A stretch of DNA of 64,000 nt, from contig JANUWI010000019.1 of NCBI GenBank assembly GCA_025504975.1, positions 124,001 through 188,000 of the forward strand. Reading direction: 5' to 3'. Below are positions 41,209 through 51,285 of this stretch, one piece after another. The DNA is from Plenodomus lindquistii (Eukaryota; Ascomycota; Dothideomycetes; Pleosporales; Leptosphaeriaceae). How positions within the stretch are numbered: position 1 is the first letter of the stretch; each line of letters opens with the position of its first letter. Under the pieces are notes generated by a model that saw only the letters and a program-made list of their open reading frames with translations, was not told where the DNA came from and made no database searches. A program made the translations under genes and the position numbers.

Positions 41209-42687
41209 ATGACTGAGCCTGAGCCTCCCGCCGTGGCGGCCCTGAGCCTGGCCGATACCGCGACCCAGCCAGTTTCCAAGGCGACCGAGCAAGAGATCAA
41301 TCCCTGGGATGTCCAGGCCGCCGTCGACGAAGACGGAAACGTCAAGGAATTCGATTATGCCGCCATCTCGCAGCAGTGGGCGACCAAGCTCATAGACGAT
41401 GCACTACTGGAGCGGTTCGAGCGCGTAACAGGCCACAAGCCCCATCGCTGGTTGCGGAGGCGCCTCTTCTTCTCGCACCGCGACCTGGAGCTCATCCTGG
41501 ACCTGTACGAGCGTGGACAAGACATTTTGCTCTACACTGGCCGGGGGCCTAGCAGTGATGCTATGCACATTGGCCACACCATCCCGTTCGAGTTCACAAA
41601 GTGGCTGCAGGACGTCTTCGATGTGCCACTGGTCATCATGTTGACCGACGACGAGAAGTTCCTGTTCAAGGACAAGTTGAAGCAAGAAGAGGTCTACGAG
41701 TTCGCGCGTCAAAACGCAAAAGACATCATCAGTATCGGCTTCGACGTCAACAAGACATTCATGTACATCGACTCCGAGTTCTTCACCTCGGGTTTCAACA
41801 GGCACTTCAATCTCAACACCACCGAATTCGAAAAACTGGTTACAAACAACCAGGTCCGTGGGGCTTTCGGCTTTCACGGCTCCACCAACATTGGCAGCAA
41901 CGCCTTCGCTGCAAAGCAGTGCGTGGCCGCTTTTGCTTCGTCTTACCCCTTCATCTGGGGCGAGGACTCACATACATACCGCCGCTCCAGAAGACTCGCC
42001 AGCATACCCTGTCTCATCCCTTGCGCTATAGACCAAGATCCATACTTTCGCCTCGTGCGCGAGAATTGCGGTCGCATGGACCTCCCCTCTCCTAAGCCTG
42101 CGCTCATCCACTCAAAGTTCCTGACATCGTTACAAGGCGCAGGCGGCAAGATGAGTGCATCCAATCCTAATTCAGCCATCTTCATGAGCGACACGGAGAA
42201 GCAGATCAAGAAAAAGATCAATAATGCATTCTCAGGTGGTCAAGAAACACTGGAGCTGCACCGCGAGAAAGGAGGAAACCCCGATATCGACGTACCCTAC
42301 CAATACCTTGCCTATTTCGAAGACGACGACGAGAAGCTCATCAGACTAGCAAATGAATACCGCGCCGGCACGTTGCTTACTGGTGATATGAAAAAAGAGT
42401 GCATAACCATGATGGCGCAATATGTCAGCAAGTTTCAAGCTGCGCGAGAGAGGGTCGATGACAAGGTACTCGAGGACTTCTTACGGCCGAGAAAATTGGA
42501 GTGGAAGGGTAACCCCAACCCAACGAAACCAAAAATCGAGAAGATGGAAGCAAAAAGAGGTGACGACAAGCCCATATTGGATGCAGACGGGAACCCAATG
42601 ACAAAAAATGCGATTAAAAAGGCGCAAAAGATGGCGGAGATTGAGAGAAAGAAGGCGGAGAAGGCTGCTGCTGCGTTGCAGAAGTAA
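41209..42687 (+). CDS. WRS1: Cytosolic tryptophanyl-tRNA synthetase
   Basis: 492 residues, single exon. The ATG at 41209 is chosen from context; the frame upstream is open but low-complexity. It charges tRNA-Trp in the cytosol. Class I signatures: HIGH (MHIGHTIPF, about 120-123) and KMSAS (about 314-318), with GRGPSS and PCAIDQDPYFR typical of the eukaryotic cytosolic enzyme. The C-terminal tail is Lys/Ala-rich (KKAEKAAAALQK), as in fungal homologues. Length and motif order match the family; no defects. Confidence 0.96.
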   Translation: MTEPEPPAVAALSLADTATQPVSKATEQEINPWDVQAAVDEDGNVKEFDYAAISQQWATKLIDDALLERFERVTGHKPHRWLRRRLFFSHRDLELILDLYERGQDILLYTGRGPSSDAMHIGHTIPFEFTKWLQDVFDVPLVIMLTDDEKFLFKDKLKQEEVYEFARQNAKDIISIGFDVNKTFMYIDSEFFTSGFNRHFNLNTTEFEKLVTNNQVRGAFGFHGSTNIGSNAFAAKQCVAAFASSYPFIWGEDSHTYRRSRRLASIPCLIPCAIDQDPYFRLVRENCGRMDLPSPKPALIHSKFLTSLQGAGGKMSASNPNSAIFMSDTEKQIKKKINNAFSGGQETLELHREKGGNPDIDVPYQYLAYFEDDDEKLIRLANEYRAGTLLTGDMKKECITMMAQYVSKFQAARERVDDKVLEDFLRPRKLEWKGNPNPTKPKIEKMEAKRGDDKPILDADGNPMTKNAIKKAQKMAEIERKKAEKAAAALQK

Positions 42688-42824
42688 GGAACGTATGCAT
42701 ACCTCAGACCAATGCAGGAACAATTCTGTTTGTTCTCATTATACCATCATAACTACTGAGAGATGATTTCCTCACCTTCCTCCTATGGTGATGTCACATG
42801 ACTCTGCTAATGCCCCAGTCCGAG

Positions 42825-43054
42825 TACGAAGGAGCCCGTATTTGTTGTGTCCCTATCCCACGTTAACATCATGACGCTTAAGCCTATATAGTAGCAAGGA
42901 GGCAATAGCAGCACTAATGTTCTATATAAAATTATCTTTAACTAATAGCAGAGAATACACGTGTTGTAAAGTCTAGTTTATTAGTCTTATAGCGTGGCGT
43001 GTTAACTACAGTGCTTGTGACTTGAGTGACTCAATAAATACGAGCTCCTTCGTA
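42825..43054. mobile_element. MITE family A, copy 1 (230 bp)
   Basis: TA-flanked inverted repeats: left end TACGAAGGAGCCCGTATTTG, right end (inverted) TACGAAGGAGCTCGTATTTA, about 28 bp long with few mismatches. The interior is AT-rich, has no coding capacity and shares segments (for example AGCCTATA-AGTAGCAAG) with the copy at 46098. TA at both ends suggests mobilisation by a Tc1/mariner-type transposase. Confidence 0.8.
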
Positions 43055-43066
43055 AGTACAAGGTAT

Positions 43067-43199
43067 GAGGGAACTCGCTTCTTTTGACACACCGCGCTAC
43101 CTCCCGTGAGGAGTCGTAATAGTCTCGTGCCTCCTCAGGGCCTCGATGCATAGCTTGATGGTTCGTAGTGTACGTGCGTTATAGGAAACGAGTTCCCTC
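43067..43199. repeat. Small inverted-repeat element beside MITE A
   Basis: GAGGGAACTCG (43067-43077) and its exact inverse (43189-43199) bound about 133 bp of hairpin-rich sequence (CTCCCGTGAGGAG, CCTCCTCAGGGCCTCG). No clear target duplication is visible. Confidence 0.5.
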
Positions 43200-44410
43200 G
43201 GATTAACTCATCAGACTACACGCTGGTAGAGCCCGACAGATCACCTGCTCCGTCTCACCGCAATAAAGGCTGCTATTCGTCTCACTTTGAACGTAATCCC
43301 ATACAATATGTCTGTATCCTGCAACTGTGCTCGTACAGTGCAAACAGCTATGGCTGCACGATTACATCTCACTCAATCCCTCATGACCAACCAAGGACAA
43401 AGGCACGGACGAATTTTGAGGACTATCGACTTAAAGGGATTTGTATATGCGTCGCCGACAGTGCAGCCGGGGAGGTCGGAAACACGTGGAATCGGGCCTT
43501 GTCAGCCAAGGCACTAAGGATCGCTAAGACTATCAGTCCCAATCCTCACTTGCTTCTAGATCGAAATTGTGTTTCTAGCTGTCATGTTCGTACGGAGACG
43601 TCGACTTGCTGAACTGAAGGCATAGGGTTGTCACATTGCGAATTCAAATGTTGAGGGCAGACTGTCCTGATGGACAAGCTCGAGCTGAAGTCACCGTTCA
43701 TTAATTGTGATTACTCCCAGTCAACATAGTGCCTCCTATTATGCTGGGTGTAAGTGATTGCGGAATGAAAAACGGCCGTTTGCTGATCTCCCCACACAGG
43801 CCTTTCCCCAAGCAATCCAAAGGCCAACCCCGCAATCTGGCCCACTCGCCGCCATAACCCCATAAAATGCTGGGCGCTGAGCTCCGTGGAATTGTCATTG
43901 GTTCTCAGCAAGTATAGCTAGAGAATCTCGTGTCTTAGGCTTACTCGGCACGCCTATGAATCTTTCATTCGTCTTGAAGTGTCACCGTGTCATGTGCCGT
44001 GGTTGACTTTGCCATCTCTTTCTGGGTAAAACTCCTAGTTCACAGGACTAAACATCTTGTTGACCGGATTGTTCCGCATGCTGGCTTTGATACAGGTGCT
44101 AACCGCACGGCGTATACACGCCGCTCTCCAAGACGCTGCTAAAACCCCAGAGTCTCTGCATAGGCTAAGACGTCAGTAAAACCATGCCTCGCAACCGCGC
44201 GGCGCCAATGGCTCATACATTCGGGCTGCTTGGAAGGTGTTGTTGTGACCAATACTCCGGGGTAGTTGCCTCGGTCGCTCTGGGGTAGCATAGAGTATAT
44301 GTGAGGGTCTCGGACCGTCTCCACGACGATTACTCCACTGACCCCATTGTAAGCATAAAGTCCTTGTCACCCTTCAGGCACGTAGAGTGCACATCAAGTA
44401 TCGATTTACC

Positions 44411-45992
44411 ATGAGTAGCGACGACGAGTATAAGACGGAAACGCTCCAGAAGGAGAAGAATAGCGTGCCACTCAGCAATGACACTAGCAGCGATGTCATT
44501 TACGACGAGATTGAAGAGAAGAGACTTCTTCGCAAGGTTGACTGGCGACTCCTGCCCATCCTGGGCGCCCTATATTCCATTGCGCTCATTGATCGCACAA
44601 ACGCAAGTGGAGTGACACTCTTGTCTCAAACTCGACACTGACGTTTCTAGATTTCGAATGCGAGGGTGGCGGGTATGGGCCGCGACCTCTCCCTTCAGAT
44701 CGGAGACAGGTATACCATTGTGCTGGTGTTGTTCTTCCCGACATACTTTCTTCTAGAGCTTCCTTCCAACATGGTCCTTCGCAAAGTTGGCAGCGCAAAT
44801 TGGCTTGCGTTCATCGCTCTCTCATGGGGTGGTGTCATGATCGGGCAAGGCTTTGTCGAGAGCTGGATCACACTTGGCATCTGTCGTATCCTGCTCGGTG
44901 CGTTTGAGGCTGGTTTCTTCCCAGGCTGTGTGTACCTCATTACCTGCTGGTATAAGCGATATGAGGTACAAAAACGGTGAGTTCCGTCTCTAGACGTTTG
45001 GCCATTGTAACACTGCAGCACAAGCACTTGAACTGACATGGATCAGGTTGGGTGGTTTCTATCTCTTCTCCGTCGGCATCGGCGGTCTAGCCAACATCTT
45101 GGCCTATGGCCTCATGCAAATGGAGGGCACAGCAGGCATCCGGGGCTGGCGCTGGATTTTTATCATCGAAGGGATACTTACATGTGTCGTCGCCATCGCA
45201 GCGTGGTTCATCATTCTCGATTTCCCAGACAAAGCGGAGAAAAAAGGCTTCCTCAGCCGCGCAGAGGCCTCCGTAATTCTCCAACGCATCGAAGACGACC
45301 GCGGCGACTCAGTCCACGACCCCTTGACCTGGGCAAAATTTGTCCACCACCTCGCTGACATTCGGCTGTGGGCGTACGCAACAATGTTCATGTCAACCAC
45401 CATGCCCGCCTACGCATTCTCCTACTTCCTTCCCGTGATCCTGCTAGGAATGGGATATTCCCCAGGTGCCGCAAATGCTCTCTCCGCGCCTCCAGCTATC
45501 GCGGCCATGTTCACAGCTTTTGGTTTCGCATACGTCGGCGACAAGTACCGTGTCCGCGCCCCTGTCATCGCAGCACAGTCTCTACTCGCAATTATCGGTC
45601 TCATGATTGTCGCATACGCCAAGAACAATGGGGCTCGCTACTTTGGCACGTTCCTCGGAGTGTGTGGATGTCAGGGCAATGTGCCCGCCATTTTAGCCTA
45701 TCAGTCCAACAATATTCGCGGCCAGAGTAAACGATCTGTTGGATCAGCACTACAGATTGGCTTTGGAGCGATCGGTGGTATCATTGCCAGCACGACTTTC
45801 CAGCAGAAAGATGCACCGAGGTACATCACGGGACTTTGGGTCACGGCGGCCCTGCAATTCTGGATTTTGGGGGTGTTGTGCTGCACGACTACGTACTTTT
45901 TGAAGAAGAACAAGGAGGTTGATAGGCAGACGGCCAGTGGGGAGGCGGTCACACCGATTGAGGGGCAAGTCGGGTTCAGGTATACGTTGTAG
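44411..45992 (+). CDS. MFS transporter, anion:cation symporter (allantoate/Dal5-like) family
   Basis: Three exons, 44411-44602, 44651-44976 and 45047-45992, give 487 residues. The first intron (44603-44650, 48 bp) has a GC donor (GCAAGT), a CTGAC branch site and a TAG end. Skipping it joins IDRTN to ISNARVAGMG, the exact family motif. The second (44977-45046, 70 bp) is GT-AG. About twelve membrane helices are apparent, with LELPSNMVLRKVG, the CRILLGAFEAGFFPG helix and WRWIFIIEGI, all typical of the family. It probably moves a small organic anion (allantoate, nicotinate and similar) across the plasma membrane; the substrate cannot be told. A MITE lies 106 bp past the stop. Confidence 0.9.
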
Positions 45993-46768
45993 TTAACGAT
46001 GGTCTTTGTATTTTGTGCATGCCGAAGCGCGTTGGATGACATGACGACTGCACCAGTCTTTGCTGCTGGAACAATGAACCTAAAATAGACTTCCGGGTAC
46101 GGAGGAGCTCGTTTTTATTGTGTCATCACCTCACCTTATTAGCACGATGCGTGAGCCTATACAGTAGCAAGAAGATAACAAAAATACAGAAAGCTATAAT
46201 GCTAAAATCTCTACTACTTGAAGAGCATTCACGCAATATCTAATCACTTTTAGTAGCACCTTACTATGTTGTGGTGGTTATGGTGAAAAGTGTAAGTGAC
46301 TTTGGTGACTCGATAAATACGAGCTCCTTCGTACCATACCTCCTAGAGACCAATACCTGAAACCAGCGTTTCCCTGTGGGCTGAAGCGGCTCGCTCCTGA
46401 TCGACAGATCGACAGATCGACAGATTGGCTTGTCGAGCGGAAGAACCCCATCCAAGCGGGCTGGGAGCAGGATTTTTTTTTTATCAGACATGGGACGATG
46501 ATGTTGAAAGACAAGGTTCAACAGACGAAAGACTCGAATTAGCTACCATACTGTATATGGCGGTTGGGATACGATAGCTATGGCTGGCTGAACAATTTTG
46601 AACGACCTCTTCGGTAGACTCTTGTTTACTACGTTGAATCAGAAGCCTCGCTGCAATAAAAAAAACAAGACCTGCGATTTATAACACCTGATGCCTGCAA
46701 CCAGACCCTGAACGCCGCGCATGCTCATCGCCAAATTCCAACTCAAAGTCGTCAGACCATTCTCTTCC
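45993..46768. other. Convergent intergenic region with MITE
   Basis: 776 bp between the 3' ends of the MFS and thioredoxin genes, containing MITE family A copy 2 (46098-46333) and three tandem GATCGACA units (46399-46422). No gene. Confidence 0.65.
46098..46333. mobile_element. MITE family A, copy 2 (236 bp)
   Basis: Bounded by TA at 46098-46099 and 46332-46333. Left end TACGGAGGAGCTCGTTTTTA; right end inverted TACGAAGGAGCTCGTATTTA. Non-coding interior related to the copy at 42825. Confidence 0.8.
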
Positions 46769-47409
46769 TCATCTCCTCGCCTTGACATTGAACGGGCTAT
46801 CCTCGGCCGCCTTGAACGCATCAAAAGCAAACAGACTGACGACGTACAGCGCAACAAACCGCACCACGATATCGCTGAGCCCCCCATTCCCTACTACCAG
46901 GCGCTGCAACCCCGCCAATGGGCTCTCATTGACTGGCCGGCTGGGCTCCGCCGCTGAGCCAAGGGTACGTCCTTTGGTTTGGAAGACAGCAGCCGAGGCG
47001 CCGGGGCCGCTCGAATCGCTGGCCGCTTTTCGCACAGCGGCAGTCAGGGCAGATGGGTTGGCGCCGCGGATGGTGTCGACGACCGACGAGGACTTGATGA
47101 CAAGGAAGGTGGGCATACTACGAAACTCTGGTAAGCAAGATGCGCCAGACGACGTGGAAATCAATGGGGGGTTACTTACGCAGACACGCCATACTTGCGC
47201 GCAACCTCTTGCTGCGAGTCGACGTCGACCTTGACAAACTGCAGCTTCCCGGCTTTCGTCTCCTTTTCGGCGAGGCTCTGGAAGACGGGCGCAATCGCTT
47301 TGCACGGGCCGCACCAGTCGGCGTAGAAGTCGACGACCGTGTATGTGGATTGCGAGAGGAGCTGCGAGAAGTGCGCCGATGACGTCACCGAGACAATCTT
47401 GCCCGACAT
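46769..47409 (-). CDS. Thioredoxin with C-terminal membrane anchor
   Basis: Two exons, 47180-47409 and 46769-47117, with a 62-bp intron (47118-47179; GTAAGT...CGTAG) that splits the codon before the cis-proline motif. 192 residues. A classical thioredoxin fold comes first: FYADWCGPCK (active site about 32-36) and SAMPTFLVIK (cis-Pro). Past residue ~105 there is an extension about 85 residues long, with a Ser/Gly-rich linker and a hydrophobic segment (about 158-178, IVVRFVALYVVSLFAFDAF) near the end, followed by a short basic tail. I infer a tail-anchored thioredoxin facing the cytosol, compartment unknown. The GT-AG junction keeps the frame, so the model is good. Confidence 0.87.
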
Positions 47410-47791
47410 GGTGGATGAGTCGTCGTGGACGCGTTTCTTCCTTGAAGGATTAGAGTATACCGTGTCGTTGGCTGTTTGGTGGTCAGTCTGTGGGCAAGAG
47501 CGGAGAGGGTTGTGGACAGCTTGCGCCCGCCAGGGGTGGGTGCGGGTGCAAGGCCTTGGAAGCGGAGTTAAGCACCACCGCACGTCGACCAGCCACCAAC
47601 CACGGTTGCTCTATAAAGTTGCTACACCTACACTATGGGATTCCTGCATACTGTAGCAACTGAAACCTTGTATACAGATGAAATGAGCGACCGCGACGAC
47701 GCCAACGGGATGCTCATGTCTATCGTTGGCAACAGCCAGCATCCCTCCTCTGACAGTCAATCGCCATCAACCCTTTCGCGCATCCACGCCC
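47410..47791. other. Intergenic region
   Basis: 382 bp between two minus-strand genes: promoter and leader of the thioredoxin gene and 3' end of the PARP-type zinc-finger gene. Nothing else is recognised. Confidence 0.6.
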
Positions 47792-48970
47792 TCAAAGTCC
47801 GACAACATCTCCAACCTTGAACTGCCTGCTCCTCGTCTTCCTGGGTACGTATTCCGCTTCGCTTTCATCCATCTCTTCGCTAACGCGCTTCTTGCGGGAA
47901 CGTTTTGGCTTCGGGGAGTCTGCTGGTTTTTGATCCCCATCTGCATGGGTATTCCCAACACCATTCTCATTCTCATCTGCATTCCCATCTTCATCCTCTT
48001 TCTTGATGGCTGGCTCGGCAACTTCAACGTCTTCCTTGCTCTTGACTCGTGACTTCTTCGGCTTTGGTGGCTCAGGCTTTGGGGGCTTGACAATCTCGCC
48101 TGTCGTGAAGGTATCGATGACGACTTGCTGGTATTCTTCTGGAAGCGTGTCGATGCCGTCAAAAGTGTTGTCAATCTCGTCGTTGTCAAATCTCTCTTTA
48201 GCTTGGTCCAGGTCATACTCCGACATACACTCCCAATGTTTGTAGTACCAGCTCGAATGGTCCCCGTCATAGTCTACGAGAATTCCTAACCTCAGCTCGC
48301 CTTTGAGGACCTTGGCGCTCGTCTGGGAACAGACTGTACCTCGACAAGCTGCAGACCTTCTCGCTACGTCGGCCTTGTATCTGACGAGTGTCAGTGAGCT
48401 GCCAGAGTGTCCGGCCGTCCCACACGTACCCTTGGGCATCCGTGTACTCTCGAACATGGCGTGGAGCAGCCACCGCGAGGTCTTCTCGGACGCCCTTGAA
48501 TTCCTTGTCGACCGGTTTGCCTGCCTCAAATGCTAGCCGCACCTGTTCCTGGCTCTCGGTGCTCAGGCCATCGAAGCCAGTGGCTTTGCTGGGATCGCCC
48601 CCGGTGAGCTCCTTCATGCCCGCGATCTGGTGCTTAGTCGCGCAGCCCCTGTCACAAAGTCAGCATCTTTCGACAGCATGGTTTCAACGAGAAATGATTG
48701 GCATCCTGCAAATACGCTGGGACGAGGGCTCACCAGTGACGCCACGCAATGTACCATCTCTGCTCCATGTCGTTGTCAAACAGTGTATTGGTACCGATGC
48801 GCAACTCTCCCTTGGCGATCTTGACTTGACCACGCTTGCAGGCCGCCTGATTGCATACAGCCCTGTTGTTGGTCGCGTGCTCTACATGCACGACTGTTTT
48901 AGCTGGGTTGGCAGGACGGCAGGCATAGCTCACCTAGGCGCCACTTGGGGCCTTCCGGATCACCGCTCAT
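47792..48970 (-). CDS. Double PARP-type zinc-finger protein without catalytic domain
   Basis: Four exons, 48934-48970, 48734-48881, 48430-48648 and 47792-48380, with introns of 52, 85 and 49 bp, give 330 residues. Two PARP-type (CCHC) fingers: C22, C27, H61, C64 (WRLEHATNNRAVCNQAAC ... AWRHWGC) and C147, C152, H183, C186 (ACRGTVC ... YKHWEC), each with the family core KGELR(I/L)G. The C-terminal third is acidic then basic, with a nuclear-localisation-like KPKRSRKKR. There is no ART/PARP catalytic domain. Stand-alone PARP-type fingers bind DNA breaks or nicks, so a nuclear DNA-damage role is inferred. The spacing C-x4-C is wider than the usual C-x2-C in both fingers. Confidence 0.86.
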
Positions 48971-49459
48971 GGTGGCGATGGGCTCTTGGGTAGGCAAACT
49001 GTTTGATTGCGAGATTGGTGAGTCGACGGCTGTCGAGGTGAAAAGAAGCGACAGATATGTTTGCAGCTCTTTTGCCTTGGCGCGCTGAAGAGGAAGGCAC
49101 AACGCTGGTGCCCTGAGTCTGGCACTGGCGAGGAAGGCACGAAGGGCATTACGCCCATCGACGCTGAGCGAGGACTGCCTAGTTTTAGACTGTACCACAT
49201 ATTTTCCCTCAGATCCTCGTGAGGTGAGGTGAGACGAGCAGCAAGAGTGATTGTGATTGTGGTATGAATGGAGCGACTGTATACACAAGTGAACCAAGGC
49301 AGATATGATCTGCACGCGTTCCATGTCATGAAAGCAAAAGCCTGTGCAAAGCAATGCTGTTGATAAAAGAGATGGACCAATACTCGAGTAAATACACAGA
49401 GTAGAGTGGAACATGATTTGGCTGCCTTTGATTTGGGAATTACAACAACCAGATACAGC
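48971..49459. other. Intergenic region
   Basis: 489 bp between two minus-strand genes. The open frames on the minus strand here run into the first exon of the zinc-finger gene and have no independent support. Confidence 0.6.
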
Positions 49460-51285
49460 TCACTGAACGTCATGAACTTGAGTCACAATCGAGCCGCGGA
49501 TCTGAAGGAACGTCGAAAGCATGTGGATAATCACATCGGCATCGTCGAACGGTATCGAGACCGCTGCTCGAATAGCGTGAAGTGCAAAGAACTTCTTAGC
49601 ATGAGCCAGAGCCGTTGTCGTCTCTTCGTTTTGCGCACCACTTTGTGTTGGTACTGAGGTCCAGGAAGCCACAGCACCGACCAGACATGCCCAAAGGAAA
49701 CAGCCACGCAACTCGTTGCTCCAGCAGCCACTCGTGTTAGTCCTTTTGAGAGCTGTGTGTAGCGCTGTAATCAGCGCAGTGTAATCCAGATTTTGTGCAG
49801 AAGTATGAGCGCTCCGAAGGGATGGTCGGTTGCTGTCGCTTGTGGGCTGTGCAGCACTCCAACAGTACAGCAACGCGGCGATGCGGCAGCTCTCATAGAT
49901 CCAATCAGGTGCGAGTTCAGTTTTGATCGAAGGAAGAGAGACCATATGCGTGTGAACTTGCTGTGAGCGTGCCTTGCAAGCAACAGGAAAGTTGTGTGCA
50001 TCCTTCGCTAATGTCAAGCAGTTCAACAGATCCACAGTGTACACTTGCATATCGCTAATGATCCGGAACGTAGCCAATGAGCAACCTTCAAGTAAACCCA
50101 AGATGTTGCCATGGGGTGGGTAAAGTGGTGACATCTGACTACCGTTGCCATTCAACATAGACAAACGACAACGAGCCGCCTGTGGTAGTACCGAGACATC
50201 CTGGCCTCTCAGTATAGCAAATAGAAGGGTGAGTCTACTGGAGGTCAGTATTGAGCCTCCTTTTCAAGACTTAAAGAGGAATTCGTGCTCTGACTCACAT
50301 CGTCATGAACGTTGCCAATTGAGGCGGGAGCTGGGCAACGCTTGCAGCCAGCTGGTACAAGCCTTGCTGATGAACCTCAAACACACTTTCCCTGAAGATA
50401 CCAACTTCGCCAATCAAGAGTAATAGTATGCTTGCAATAGTAATGGTCGGATCTTCGGTACAGAGCCGATTGCTGATCAAATGGAGGACCTAGAGCAAAG
50501 TGTCAGTGAGCTTTCAGTACGGACCGCATAAGTGCTCTCACCTTTGATTTCGCGCAGACAGTGAGTGCACTATCCTGCAACAACCCCTCACCAAGATCCT
50601 GATAAACGCACGATGCACTGATATGACTAAGAAATGACAGATCGGCGCCAAATAGACCTCGCATCCAACCCAGATCTGACACACCGTGTGAGAAAACATC
50701 CGTCTGGACAGACTTTTACGTACCGTGGCAGAATAGCGGTGTACTGTCCAAGTACTCGCGCGTGAGAGCATTCGACGTTCCAGGTCCTTGTTCAATCGAA
50801 TCCCCGACTTTGTATGTATGTACTGATAATGAAATCGTTGACTTATGGCAGCTTGAATATACTTCCGCGTTGGCGATGAGACGAGAGGCAAGGGACCGGA
50901 AAGGATCTGCCGGCGGCGATAATGAGATCGATGGACCTAACGAATTACCGAAGAATGCGGTCTGCTGCTGTAACATGGGTAGTGACAGGAGGATGCTGTT
51001 TACAGGGCTATCTTGATGGAGTTCAGGTGGACTGGGTGTGCGTGTGCCAAACAAGGAGGCATTGTCTTGGTCCCGAGCACTGCTGTTCTCCGACGGCGAT
51101 GGTTCTCTCTGCTCTCGATGCTTGTACATGACGTGTGATCGCACGTTCCTCATGGTGTCTTCGTCTTTGAATCGATCTGGGTGATCAGCAACGACGAACT
51201 GCAACGAAGGCCCAGGTGCCATGGGTGGTCTGCGTCTTCTGCTCGGCCTTTTCTTGATATTGGGGGACTCGCTCCGCGGTGGCAT
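49460..51285 (-). CDS. Fungal regulator of the tachykinin-family / Fungal_trans_2 type
   Basis: Four exons, 50724-51285, 50542-50675, 50299-50489 and 49460-50234, with introns of 48, 52 and 64 bp, give 553 residues; every junction is GT-AG and keeps frame. The N-terminus is basic (IKKRPSRRRRPP), followed by LQFVVADHPDRFKDEDTMRNVRSHVMYKHR, the signature of proteins annotated in fungi as tachykinin family. No Zn2Cys6 cluster is present. The rest is helical, with PLFCHDLGWMRGLFGAD and hydrophobic blocks resembling the fungal-specific transcription factor domain. Likely nuclear and regulatory by family resemblance; function unknown. Confidence 0.78.

Larger units (their letters stand above)
42688..44410. 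other. Intergenic region with two small mobile-like elements
   Basis: 1.7 kb between the TrpRS and MFS genes. It contains MITE family A copy 1 (42825-43054), directly followed by a different inverted-repeat element (43067-43199). The remainder, including the MFS promoter, has no convincing gene. Confidence 0.6.

Noticed and set aside
30513..49460. A secondary-metabolite or defence gene cluster
   Set aside because: The genes between 30 and 50 kb are unrelated housekeeping, transport and regulatory genes with no core biosynthetic enzyme, so no cluster is supported.
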